Source: Muscardinus avellanarius
Lineage: Eukaryota; Chordata; Mammalia; Rodentia; Gliridae
Assembly: GCA_963383645.1 (NCBI GenBank)
Contig: OY726560.1
Coordinates: 32,846,003-32,910,002, forward strand
Direction: 5' to 3'
DNA length: 64,000 nt
Shown here: piece by piece, positions 45,911-55,599 of the stretch
Layout of the letters: each line of letters begins with the position of its first letter
Numbering within the stretch: the first letter of the stretch is position 1
Notes under the pieces: generated by a model
What the model saw: the letters and a program-made list of their open reading frames with translations, nothing else
What the model was told of the DNA's origin: nothing
Database searches by the model: none
Program-made: the position numbers and the translations under genes

Positions 45911-45922
45911 CGTTGCAAATAC

Positions 45923-46868
45923 CGATCCCACTCTTGATGGCCCCAGTTGTGGCCTGGCTACTCGGTGGACTGATCCAGACCTCGCTGGCTCAAGCAGTGG
46001 CCTTGCCTCATGGGAGGCCCCGGTTCTGGTCTCACTGGCCCTGACACTGGCCTAACCCCTCAGCTGGCTCCGATCCCGGCCTTGAAGGCCCCAGCACCGG
46101 CCTTCTTCACGACAGGCTCCGATGCTAGCCGATGGCTCCAACATCAGCCTAACCCCTCGGCAGGCTCCAATCCAGGCCTCGGAGGCCTCAGTAGCGGCCT
46201 TGCTTCATGACAGGCTCCGATCCCGGCCTCGCTGGCCCCGGCACCGGCCTAACCCCTTGGCAGGCTCCAATCCTGGCTTCGGAGGCCCCAGCACCGGCCT
46301 TGCCTCACGACAGGCTCCGAACCTGGCCTCGTTGGCCCCGGCACCGGCCTAATCCCTCAGCAGGCTCCGATCCCGACCTTGGAGGCCCCAGCACCGGCCT
46401 TGCCTCATGGCAGGCTCCGATCCCGGCCTCATTGGCCCCAGCACCAGCCTAACCCCTCGGCAGGCTACAATCCCAGCCTCAGAGGCCTCAATAGTGGCCT
46501 TGCCTCACGGAAGGCTCCAATGCCGGCCAGTGGCCCCGGCACTGGCCTAACCCCTCAGCAGGCTCTGATCCCGGCCTCGGAGGCTCCAGCACTGGCCTTG
46601 CCTCATGGCAGGCTTCGATCCCAGCCTCGCTGGCCCCAGCACCGGCCTAACCCCTTGGCAGGTTCTGATCCTGGCCTCGGAGGCCTCAATAACGGCCTTG
46701 CCTCACGGAAGGCTCCGATGCCGGCCTTTGGCCCCGGCACTGGCCTAACCCCTCGGCAGCCTCCGATCCCAGCCTCGGAGGCCCCAGCACCAGCCTTGCC
46801 TCATGGCAGGCTCCAATCCTAGCTTTGCTGTGTCCGTCGCCTGGCCTTACCCCTCTGCAGGCTCTAAT
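45923..46868. repeat. GC-rich 99-bp minisatellite, about 9 copies
   Basis: The marker GGCCTAACCCCT (or a one-base variant) recurs at about 46,049, 46,147, 46,246, 46,346, 46,446, 46,544, 46,644, 46,742 and 46,841, a steady 98-100 bp step. Each unit is two related ~50-bp halves, one with CCTAACCCCTCGGCAGGCTC and one with CCTTGCCTCATGGCAGGCTC. A longer 198-bp step links 46,486 and 46,684 (CCTCAATA variants). The array is CpG-rich unlike its surroundings. Because 99 is divisible by three, frames of 66-147 codons stay open through it; I see no sign they are genes. Confidence 0.95.
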
Positions 46869-46884
46869 CAGAGCACCCTCTTCG

Positions 46885-47134
46885 CCCAACTATTTGTCCC
46901 ACGTTCTCGAGGGTGCATGGTGGTGGTAGCATTCTGCCTCTGGGGTCATTACTTCAAAGGTTCTAGATGTAATGTATCAGATCTCTGCCTCCCTTGAGTA
47001 CTGGCCACTGCCATTGCCACTGCCTCCACCATTTCAAATCTTTCCCAAGCTCTTTTTTCATTCTGAATGTTGTTCAATCTTCCTAAGCATGCACAATGGT
47101 AGCATTCAACCTTTGGTGTAATTTCTCCAAAAAA

Positions 47135-47173
<39 letters not shown>

Positions 47174-47255
47174 AAAATAAGGTTGGTAGGCTCCGATTTC
47201 TGCTTCTCCTGAATACAATTCTCCACCGCCAATGTGGAGACCGCTTTCAGCACCG
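46885..47255. repeat. Diverged tandem duplication beside the minisatellite
   Basis: GGTGCATGGTGGTGGTAGCA...CTGCCTCTGGGGTCATTAC (46,915-46,955) is echoed by GCATGCACAATGGTAGCATT...CAACCTTTGGTGTAATTTC (47,085-47,128). GATCTCTGCCTCCCTTGAGT is echoed by GATTTCTGCTTCTCCTGAAT. The second copy holds an expanded (AAAT)n at 47,133-47,175. Confidence 0.65.
47133..47175. repeat. (AAAT)n microsatellite
   Basis: About ten AAAT units. Confidence 0.95.
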
Positions 47256-47531
47256 CCTTTCTCCTTGATCTCTGCTAAAATCTCTCTCCTTACTGGTGAT
47301 GTCCAAAATTCTTAACAATGTAGAGAAAAAGCAGTCCTCCTTAGTGGGGAATTTTTCCAGTAATTCCAGTTCATTTGGATAAGTTTTGTCTGCATCTCCA
47401 GTATCCTGGCATTCGCCACCTTCTTGACCCCTCTTCGATATTTTCCTTTTTTCTTTTTCTTTTCCTTTTTTACAGGGTCCTTCCAGGTGGAGAGGGGTTT
47501 GCCTAGGGGTGCCCCGCCAGTGCCTGCCCAC
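47247..47531 (-). pseudogene. Possible L1 ORF1-like N-terminal remnant
   Basis: A 94-codon minus-strand frame is lysine- and glutamate-rich: a basic KEKEKRKISKRGQEGG start, then ELELLEKFPTKEDCFF and LLRILDITSKERD. The charged, coil-prone make-up and the basic start fit an L1 ORF1 N-terminus. It stops after about 94 codons and no RRM or C-terminal domain follows. It could also be chance coding in purine-rich DNA; I cannot confirm the family. Confidence 0.3.
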
Positions 47532-47564
47532 CCGCTCAGGGTCGGGGGCCCAGGACTCACGTTA

Positions 47565-48115
47565 TCATTTATTGAAAGAATGAATGAGCCGACACACTCG
47601 TTGCTTTCCTCCATCCTGAATCCCAGGCCTGAACCCACAACTGCGCAACAGAGATACTCAACTGGATGTGGAATGTTGCACAAAATCAGTGGGAATAAAA
47701 ACAATGTTATAATTTCCACCCATATATCCTTACTCTTCTGTGAAGGGTACCACTAACCACCATGATGTTCATCTCAGAAACCCCCAGTACTGCTCTTATT
47801 TCATCTCTTTCCTTTGATTCCTAACCCTATGTTGAATACATGTAGCTCTTATACTTTTTTTAACAAGACTTTCTTGTTGTTCTAATTCTAAAATAACCTT
47901 TAAGATTGCTTTTCACAATCCACTCTTGTTCTACAATTTATTCATGATAAATGGCAGACCTGTGGGAATTGAAAACATCCATGCACAAGGCTGAAGAAAC
48001 AAGGCCTGTGTTATAATGAGCAGAGGGCTAGAAAGGAGGAGAGGTGCTCAGTATTTTGTCTCTGGTCCATTTTTGCCTAGAAAAGCAAATCTGGCCTCCC
48101 TCTGCCTTTCTGGCT
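47565..48115. other. Unidentified sequence
   Basis: GGCTCATTCATTCTTTCAAT (minus strand, near 47,575-47,595) resembles a common MIR/L2-type end. The rest is not recognised. Confidence 0.35.
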
Positions 48116-48119
48116 TTCA

Positions 48120-48755
48120 TATTTTTAAATATATTTTTATTGGTACATTGTAGTCTCCCATCATAATGTAGTTCAGAGTGATAGAGACATAAATGCACCT
48201 GGAACTTGGTGCGATTCCTCCTGGCTCCCACCTCACTCCTTCCCTTTCCCCATATATGGTATTGAGATTGGTATTAATAATTTCACATATGTACTTAATG
48301 TCAATGGAAATGTTTTCTTCATTAATTCTTTCACTCACAACTACCCTCCCCTAGCTCATCTCTCTCTTGCTCCACTGGGGCTTCTTCTCCATTATCTAAA
48401 GTCTCTCTTGTACCACAATTACTCCCTAACTTCCACATATCAGAGATAACATCGGGCCAGGCGTGGTGGCGCACGCTTTTAATCCCCGCGCTTGGGAGGC
48501 GGAGACAGGAGGATTGCGTAGGTTCGAAGCCAGCCGCGCGTGCTGGCCTAGGAGACTCTGTTTCCAAATAAAAATGTAAAAAATATAGGTCTGGGAGTGT
48601 AGCCCGGAGGTAGAAGGGCTTCCAGGAACCCCAGTACAAAAAAAAAAAATAACATTGGACCCTTTACTTTCTGTGATTGGCTAATCTCACTTAACATAAT
48701 GTTCTCCAGATCCATCCATTTTCTTGCAAATGTCATAATTTTACTCTTTTTTAAT
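48120..48755 (-). mobile_element. Antisense L1 3' end split by a SINE
   Basis: TATTTTTATTGGTACATTGT, GGTATTGAGATTGGTATTAA and TCCACATATCAGAGATAACA lie before the SINE. CTAATCTCACTTAACATAAT and GTTCTCCAGATCCATCCATT follow it. All are the reverse of the L1 3' end. Confidence 0.88.
48453..48652 (+). mobile_element. MEN-type B1-ID SINE
   Basis: GCCAGGCGTGGTGGCGCACG...GTCTGGGAGTGTAGCCCGG...GGAACCCCAGTAC with a poly-A tail. ATAACATCGG before and ATAACATTGG after form the target duplication, so it inserted into the L1. Confidence 0.93.
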
Positions 48756-48759
48756 CTAT

Positions 48760-49478
48760 AAAATAAAGACTTTGTGTCAGGTAATTTCTAAGGATACTTC
48801 AAACTTTAAAATTTAATTATTTTGTTAAGCCTGCTTCTAGTTCTAGAACAAATGTTTTTCATGATGCTTCAAAATTGATTTAAATAATAGAACTGAGTTA
48901 GGTACCATCATTTTAAAATCTTCAGACTTTAAGCAGTGACTAGTTTAGAAGAATTAAGGGTTCAGATTGACAGTTGCTAATGCAGGAAAAGAAACTGAGT
49001 ATGTATTAAATAATGACTTTCAACATGACTCAGCTTATATTATCCCTCACCAATTTTTGAGGTTTTTTAGTCATGAAGCTTCTGGCTATTTTATGTTTAT
49101 AGTTTTAAAAGAGGTAAATTGATCTTATAGATAACCTTTTGAAGTTTGAGGCAAAAATACCATGCTTATTTTATACTACCAACATAGTAATAGAGGAATA
49201 AGAAGGCCTTAGACTGTAGACACTCTGAAAGCAAGGATCAAATTTATTTCAGTTCAATAAATCACATAACAATTGTGCCAAGGGTATTTCTCAACTCACT
49301 CAAAGCAAACAAAAATGTTGGCTATTATTTCACCCAGCCCAATTTTCTAGCAAAGCAAAGTTTTGTGGGCAGTGGTCAGAGGCATTATGTATAGTCATAC
49401 TGTATATAGTGTATACTTTAGAGGTATGTAGTAAATAAACTGTAATTCTCTGCTTCATATATTCCTTAAAATGTGTCT
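48760..49478. other. Unique DNA, no gene seen
   Basis: AT-rich, with nothing recognised. Confidence 0.35.
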
Positions 49479-49479
49479 T

Positions 49480-49908
49480 TGACATGTCTCCCATCAACGG
49501 ATTGAGTCTACTTCCCCAGTCCTTGGGCCTGGGCTTGCTTTGTGAATTGCTCTGGCTAAGAAAGCATGGCGGAAGTGGGGATGTGCCATTTTTAACCGTA
49601 GTCCTCAAGAGAACCAGCAGTGTCTCCTCTTTCTGCTGGATGCCAGCTTCTGCCATCAGAAGGAGCTAGGGTAGGTTTACTGGAGGCTCAGAGACCCCAT
49701 GTAGCTGAGGGAAGTTAGTCAGTGAAGGTGATGCTAGACCAGCCACAGCCTTCAGCTGATCCGGAGCCGCCTGCAGTGTGGCCACATCAGCAGAAGGGTC
49801 TGGCCGATGCAGAGATTCACGAGAAATAACAAGGTGTGGTGCTTTTCCACTGCTAAGTTTTAGATTGGTTTGTTACATATTGTTGTTCTGGTAGCAAAGA
49901 AGTGGTAA
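49480..49908 (+). mobile_element. MLT1-type MaLR LTR
   Basis: GGCTTGCTTTGTGAATTGCT, CTAGACCAGCCACAGCCTTC and ACTGCTAAGTTTTAGATTGG followed by TTTGTTACATATTGTTG follow MLT1 LTR order. An ERV-like internal region was not seen, so it is a solo LTR. Confidence 0.65.
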
Positions 49909-49909
49909 A

Positions 49910-50588
49910 AGATGAAAAGGGGCTCAAGTCCAGTCCATGGTCTTCTTGTTAGTCTAGGAAGCTGGGGTGAATTTGTATCTGCTAAGAAGAAAAGATGTCT
50001 CCTCCCTCCCCCTGCCTCCCGCCCCACCTATAACTTGGATTTGAGCTAGTTATCCCTGACTGTAGATGCTGGAATACAGAATATAATTCCCCTGAAGTGA
50101 AGCTTCTGAAAATTTGGTCAGAATAATGAATTATCACTTTTATAAAAATAACTTATTATTTTCACCAACCAGGTATGAATTTTAATATTGCATTAGGAAT
50201 TTGCAAGGTTTTGTGTGAAAGATTTTCACAAAAACTTTGTCTCCAGTCAGGGCGTCTACCAAGGGAGCTGAGCACTGGAACTTCTCATGGAGAAATTAGC
50301 ATGCGTTTACACTTAATGATAATTCTAAAGATATTAACATGCTTTTAATTCAAAGAGTTGAGCATGAACATTGAAGAACAGAGGACATAGTTTTGATAAT
50401 CTCACTATTGCTGGACATAATACCTAACTAAGAGTGATTTGGTAACTTTCCAAATAAATCTTCTATTGCTATTGATTTCCATAAATTAAGCCTGCTTTCT
50501 GTCTAACCATAAATAAACCAGTAATTATATCTCATTTAGATTTTTTTAAAATCAAGCATGTGAAGAAAGAAACAAAGTATAAAAAAAA
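49910..50588. other. Unique DNA, no gene seen
   Basis: No recognised repeat or supported frame. Confidence 0.35.
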
Positions 50589-50591
50589 AAA

Positions 50592-50785
50592 GCTGGCATC
50601 GTGGTGTTCATCTGTAATTCCAGTACTTGGAAAGTTGAGATAGGAGCATCACAGCTTTGAAGCCAGCCTCAGAAACTTAGCAAGACCCTGTGTCTCTATC
50701 ACTTTGAACTACATTATGATATGAAAATTACTTTTATGTACCAATAAAAGTATATTTAAAATAAATAAATAAAAATGAAAAATAA
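50592..50785 (+). mobile_element. SINE left half fused to an L1 3' end
   Basis: AGCTGGCATCGTGGTGTTCA to CTTAGCAAGACCCTGTG is a B1-like left half with its 5' start. At about 50,698 it changes directly into ACTTTGAACTACATTATGAT...TACCAATAAAAGTATA, the L1 3' terminus (compare 52,505-52,555), ending in an A-rich tail. No tail or ID half lies between them. Confidence 0.75.
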
Positions 50786-50789
50786 AAAA

Positions 50790-51025
50790 AGAGCCAATAA
50801 TGGTGTAGTACTTGGGAAGTTGAGACAGGAGGATCGAAAGTTCAAGGACATCCTCAACAAATAGTGAGACTCTCAGCAACCTAACAAGACCCTGTTTGAA
50901 AACAAATTTTTTTTAAAAGGCTGGGGGTGCAGATCAGAGGTAGAATGCCCCTGGGTTCAATCCTCAGGGGCAACAGAACAAAACAAACAAACAAACAAAC
51001 AAAAACAAACAAAAAACAACAAAAT
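50790..51025 (+). mobile_element. B1-ID SINE with AAAC-rich tail
   Basis: AGCCAATAATGGTGTAGTAC shows a deletion within the left half. The right half GGCTGGGGGTGCAGATCAGA...GGGTTCAATCCTCAGG is complete. The tail is AAAC-rich. Confidence 0.85.
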
Positions 51026-51480
51026 TCAGAAAAGGTCAAACTTTTCCTAGGGTTTATATAGAGAAATATCTTGTTAAAATGGGTATATAGAAAATCCTTA
51101 AAGGCTTCTTTCCTTAGAGACTGCAAATTTACTAATTCTCTATTGGACAAGACATACCAAATTCTCTATTGGACAAGACATACCAGAAACAACCTAAGCC
51201 ATTATTTTTCTTGTGTCTTTTTGTATGTACAAATGTTGAATGAGATCAGTCTTTATGTGCCTCTTGACTGTAGTATATAGATCTTCTAAGGAGATTTTAA
51301 TCTATTTGGGACAAAAGGTCTATACTTATTACTCTCAAAAAATTACATTTAAGTAGGAATTTGCATAATTAAAAGTAACATCTCCAGCTAGTATTGTTGA
51401 TTGATTCTAATTAATAATGAAAGGGTAGCTTAAATTGAGAGTGAAAGTTTAAATGGTATGAAGAGGGTAGAAAGAAAATA
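51026..51480. other. Unique DNA, no gene seen
   Basis: It holds only the 25-bp duplication listed separately. Confidence 0.35.
51135..51185. repeat. Perfect 25-bp tandem duplication
   Basis: A 25-bp word starting ATTCTCTATTGGACAAGACA occurs at 51,135-51,159 and again at 51,161-51,185 with no mismatch. Confidence 0.97.
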
Positions 51481-51499
51481 GGGAAGATAATCGTCGTTT

Positions 51500-51682
51500 G
51501 TCTTGTTATTCATTGCTTCGGCAAAATCTGGAGGTACCGTGTTTAGTCTGTACATTGTATTTTAGGAGACACATTAACAAACTTGAATAGTCCAGGGAAG
51601 GACGCTGTGTTGTCATGGAACCCGGGAACCCTACAAACATGAAACATGAGTGAAGAAGCTAGAAATGTTTGTTATTGAAAAA
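51500..51682 (+). repeat. CR1/L3-type LINE relic
   Basis: CCGTGTTTAGTCTGTACATT, TTTTAGGAGACACATTAACA and AACTTGAATAGTCCAGGGA follow the L3/CR1 3' consensus (GTGTTCAGTTC...AGGACATTGACAAGCTGGAG...GTCCAGAG). Confidence 0.6.
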
Positions 51683-51727
51683 AGAAAAAAATTTGGTAGT
51701 GATGGTACAGTGTATATGATTTCCTAC

Positions 51728-51822
51728 GTACCCACATCTTTTTTATTTTTTTATTTTTATGTGGATCATATTGAAAATAGCATACATTTGTACAGCGTTT
51801 GGTGTACTTACCCACATCTTTA
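51728..51822 (-). mobile_element. Very short retroposed insert with target duplication
   Basis: ACCCACATCTTT occurs at 51,729 and 51,811. Between the copies lie a T-rich run and then about 55 bp. Read on the minus strand this is a short sequence with an A-rich tail (AATATGATCCACATAAAAAT), the form of a tiny retroposition. The source is unknown. Confidence 0.5.
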
Positions 51823-51849
51823 TCAGAATTTATTATTAATTAATTCCTT

Positions 51850-52576
51850 AAAGACTCAAAATGGAACCACTATATGTATGCCACAGGTATACAACTCCTT
51901 GGTATTTTTCCAAAAGAATTAAAGTAAAAACACTATGTTTATAAATATGGACACATGTTTATAGCAGCACAATTTACAATAGCCAAATTATAGAACCAAA
52001 CTAGATATCTGCCCACAGATGAATGGATAAAGAAAATGTGGTATATATACACAATGGAATTTTATTCAGCCATAAAGAAAACAAATTTCTGTCATTTGCT
52101 AGTTTGGTGTGGCATGCATGATGTCAATTTTAGCATGTGGGAGACTAAGATGGGAGGATTCCAGGCCCTCTAAGAAAATAGATGGAATTAGAGAATATTA
52201 TGCTAAGTGAGATCAGCCCGTCTCAGAAAGTCAAAGATAATATGTTTTCCCTCCTCTATGGAAGTTAGGAAGAAAATAGGAAACATAAGGTACTTTAAAT
52301 AACTGAGAAAAGAGAGCAGTAGAATATTGGATGGGACCGGAGGATGGTGGTAGGAAGGAGTAAAATGAGAACTGATGAAGCAAACAATTCAAACGATGAT
52401 GTGTCCATAGATGAGGTCTCACTTCCAATCTCACCCATAGGTACAGGGAGGAAGAAGGATCCAGAGGGAACACACCAAGTGCTGTGTGCATGTGTGTTCG
52501 CATAACTTTGAACCCTGCTATGATGTATAAATTACAACGTACCAATAAAAGTATAAAAAGAGAAAAAAGAGAAAAA
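51850..52576 (+). mobile_element. L1 ORF2 end and 3'UTR, interrupted by a SINE piece
   Basis: AAAGACTCAAAATGGAACCA, GTTTATAGCAGCACAATTTA, CAGATGAATGGATAAAGAAA and AATGGAATTTTATTCAGCCA are the ORF2 end. ATTATGCTAAGTGAGATCAG and the 3'UTR follow to TACCAATAAAAGTATA. A 153-codon minus-strand frame (52,231-52,692) is antisense to its 3'UTR. Confidence 0.9.
52100..52174 (+). mobile_element. Tail-less SINE left-half fragment inside L1
   Basis: TTGGTGTGGCATGCATGATG...GGGAGACTAAGATGGGAGGA is B1-like sequence sitting between TGTCATTTGCTA and AAGAAAATAGATGG of the L1. It has no A tail and no target duplication. Confidence 0.65.
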
Positions 52577-52579
52577 TTG

Positions 52580-53628
52580 TAGAGAATACCACATACTTCA
52601 ATTCTCTGAAGGCCTGTCAGGTGCCATAGAGATATGTTTTCCTCTTCAATGGGTAGAACATGGAACATTTGGAACATTGTATTTAAATTCACATTAATTC
52701 TGTGTTAAAGTACTCTCATGGCCTGTCTTTATTCTTAAAATCAAATTTTCTTGTGCCTGAACTTCACCCCATCTGACATCGTGTGTACTGTTGTGCCCCT
52801 CCTCTGTAAGAGTCCAGACCCACTGTGTTTTTTCCTTTTCATTTTATTTTTTACTATTTTTCCTTTTCCTAATAGTCTCACCCCAAGACTTTTACAGTTA
52901 TTGTTCCATCACTAAAGAAGGAACTAAATGAACAAATAAATGAAGAATTAATAGCACATATAAGTTAAATACATCAGATTTTATGCAATACAAAGAAGAA
53001 CTAGACTTCAGAGTCTAAATCTCAGAGCCCTGGCAGAAAATGGAGGTTCATCTATGTGGAATGATTACAGAAAGGGCTAAAAACTTCCTGCCACTGAAGC
53101 TGTAGAGGGCGAATTGGTTGCTTTGGCTTTTACTGAAAAGAAATTCATCATAAGTTGCCTTAGGCCCAAAGGGGAAAATCCTGGTTTATTTGACTGAGAA
53201 ATCCCAGGAAGACTAAATCCAGGTAATCAAATAATGTCTGCAGGAACAATATTTGCTCCAACCACAGCCTCTGCGTCTCTCTGTGTTGGCCTCCTTCTCA
53301 AGCTGCCCGTCTCCAAGACAAAGCAATGTGACCTCCAGAAGTTTTAGAATGATATCCTGCCTGATTAGCCGCCCCCAGAAAAAAAGAGTTGTTATTTTCT
53401 AAAAATTCCAGCAATAGTCCCAGGATTAACTCTGTTTGGTTTGGCTCAAGCCTCATGAACACCCTGAGCCAATCGTTTGTGGCCTGGAGATGAGACACTT
53501 TTGGTCGCCACTTCTGGAACTAGTGAGAAATCACACCTCTCACTAATGCCAGAGGTAGACTCAGCCTCACTGCAAGAACATGAGGTGAAACTGTGGGTGA
53601 GATGGTTTTCTCCAAAATAAAATAAGTG

Positions 53629-53669
<41 letters not shown>

Positions 53670-54748
53670 CAAAACCAGAGAGATGCTAGAAAGACAAAAC
53701 CACAGACGCCTGTGTTGAATGATGCCCTAGAAGCAGTGGTTAAGGTCTTTATGACTGGCAGAATGGTTGGATGGCTTCAGTTCTCAGGATGTACCGGACT
53801 CCCAGCATGCTCAGATGGACTGAGAATCCTTTCCTTGTCTTCACTGGCTCTGATGCATGTCTTAGGAAAATCTTATCCTATCTGATAGCTCAAGATGGAG
53901 GTAAAAATAATCTGCTCATGGCAAAGGCAGGTGTTTGGGTTAAAAAGAGGAAATATTGTTGGCATATTATCTGAGATCAGGTGGACATGAGTTACAAGTT
54001 TGAATCAGCTACAGAGCCTGTCCTGGAAGTACTACTGTGAGGGTTACTGAGAAAATACCAACCTCTTTCAACAAGTCCAGAAACAATTGGATTCAAACAC
54101 CCAACGTCCTCTTGTTACTCGTTGGCAACTCAGAATCTCTCACTCTGAAGCTAAATCTGTCAGTGCTTTCTTTGAACATTGCTTCCCATTAGGTGTTTAT
54201 GTATCTTCTACTCCTATAAAATTTATCCAGCATCTGTGGGGACCTGTTTTCTTCCAATCACCCTGTGTTAAACAGACCGTAGTGTTTTTCTATAATGCCC
54301 TTCTCAGGTTAGCATTTTGTATCTTAGCATTTTGAGAAGTCTTCTTGCCAGAAAGTGTTGCAGCCCAATTTAAGCTGGAATTTATAGCTCTGCTGTAGAT
54401 AGTATAACAGTAAATGAATGTCCCTTCTCTCACTCTGCCACCTCCCTCTGCATCTGTCTGCGGAAAGCAATTAAAAAGACTCCTTCAAGAAAGAGCTTTG
54501 GGGCTGTCTTAGGAGGGAGTGGCCAGAGAAAAGGGAGACAGAGAGAGAGAACCTTGTGGACTCTGGTCCAGCCTGGCTCCAGGAACTAGATCTGAGCTGG
54601 CAGAGAAGAGGGTGATGGGCAATTTTCATAAAGTACTTTGTGAGTCATGGGGTCATTTATCCATGATGTTGCTAAGCTCAGGTGATCTACTTGGGCTGAG
54701 TGGTTGGTATGAGTGGTATTTCATATTTTCAAAAATAATTAAATTTGG
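52580..54748. other. Long unique stretch, no gene seen
   Basis: About 2.2 kb, repeat-poor apart from the (GA)n tract. Frames of 66-85 codons have no recognisable domain. No exon could be supported. Confidence 0.4.
53630..53662. repeat. (GA)n microsatellite
   Basis: About 16 GA units. Confidence 0.96.
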
Positions 54749-54749
54749 A

Positions 54750-54954
54750 GCCGGGTGTGGTGGCACATGCTTATAATCCCAGCATTTGGGAGGCTGAGAC
54801 AGAAGGATCATGGTTCATGGACAGCCTCAGCTACTTAGTGAGGCCCTTTACAACCCAGTGAGACCCTGTTTCAAAAAATAAAAATACCTAAATATAGGGC
54901 TAGGGGTGTAGCTCAGAGGTAGAATGCCCCTGGGTTCTATCCTCAGTACCACAA

Positions 54955-55000
<46 letters not shown>
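54750..55000 (+). mobile_element. B1-ID SINE with (AAT)n tail
   Basis: GCCGGGTGTGGTGGCACATG...GGGCTAGGGGTGTAGCTCAG...CTATCCTCAGTACCAC, with (AAT)n at 54,961-54,999. AAATTTGG and AAATTGGG flank it. Confidence 0.92.
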
Positions 55001-55001
<1 letters not shown>

Positions 55002-55117
55002 TGGGTTTGGGGCATTGTAACCAATTGTGATATGTTTTCTATTTCTATAACTGGAATTCTCCAACCCCTCTGTCCAAAGTTCTGGATATTAAACCCAGAT
55101 ACCCCCAGAACATAGTC

Positions 55118-55168
55118 TTTTTTTTTCCCAGTACTGGGGATTAAACCCAGGCATTTGTGAATGCTAAA
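55118..55168 (-). mobile_element. ID-like SINE end fragment
   Basis: TTTTTCCCAGTACTGGGGAT followed by TAAACCCAGGCATTTG is the reverse of the end of an ID element. It abuts the GGAA repeat. Confidence 0.6.
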
Positions 55169-55269
55169 AGGAAGAAAGGAAGGAAGGATGAAAGGAAAGA
55201 AGGAAGGAAGGAAGGAAGGAAGGAAGGAAGGAAGGAAGGAAGGAAGGAAAGAAGGAAGGAAGGAAGGAA
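55169..55269. repeat. (GGAA)n microsatellite
   Basis: About 20 GGAA units with a few AAAGG/GATG interruptions. Frames of K/E/R/G or P/S/F repeats across it (including part of the 195-codon minus-strand frame) are artefacts. Confidence 0.96.
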
Positions 55270-55485
55270 CAGACTTTGGAGCAATGGTACAAATAATTTA
55301 ATTTTCTATTTGTGTTTTTTTTCTGATAAGATATTATGTACAAGGAGAGGTGGGTAGTGGCCTGAGACCTGAAGGAAATCATACCAAGACCTGTGGCCAT
55401 GTTTGTGTAAATTTGAACCTCACTAAGATGTATAATTACAATGCACTTTGTTACTTTAAAGATAAAGAAGACTGGATCCTGCGCT

Positions 55486-55489
<4 letters not shown>

Positions 55490-55552
<63 letters not shown>
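55490..55552. repeat. (CT)n microsatellite
   Basis: About 30 CT units preceded by GCGCTCGCGC. It supplies the Glu-Arg repeat of the 195-codon minus-strand frame. Confidence 0.97.
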
Positions 55553-55553
<1 letters not shown>

Positions 55554-55599
55554 ATTTGAAAAACAAAAAATATGACTAGCAACAAAGCCCTCAATCCAA

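Noticed and set aside
46010..46822. Proline-rich repeat protein gene in the GC-rich array
   Set aside because: Several frames are open at once, as expected for a stop-free 99-bp unit. There is no start context, splice site or non-repeat domain.
46010..46870. CRISPR array
   Set aside because: The repeats are contiguous 99-bp units with no unique spacers, in a mammalian genome.
45536..47560. A simple 5'-inverted (twin-primed) L1 to explain the composite
   Set aside because: This would require plus-strand L1 5' sequence after the 3' end. The coding-like, purine-rich signal is on the minus strand, so inversion was not preferred, though it is not excluded.
47247..47719. A confirmed L1 ORF1 gene
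   Set aside because: Only about 94 charged codons are present with no RRM or C-terminal domain, so it is listed only as a possible remnant.
52231..52692. 153-codon minus-strand frame as a gene
   Set aside because: It is antisense to an L1 3'UTR and related to the frame at 24,572-25,033 for that reason.
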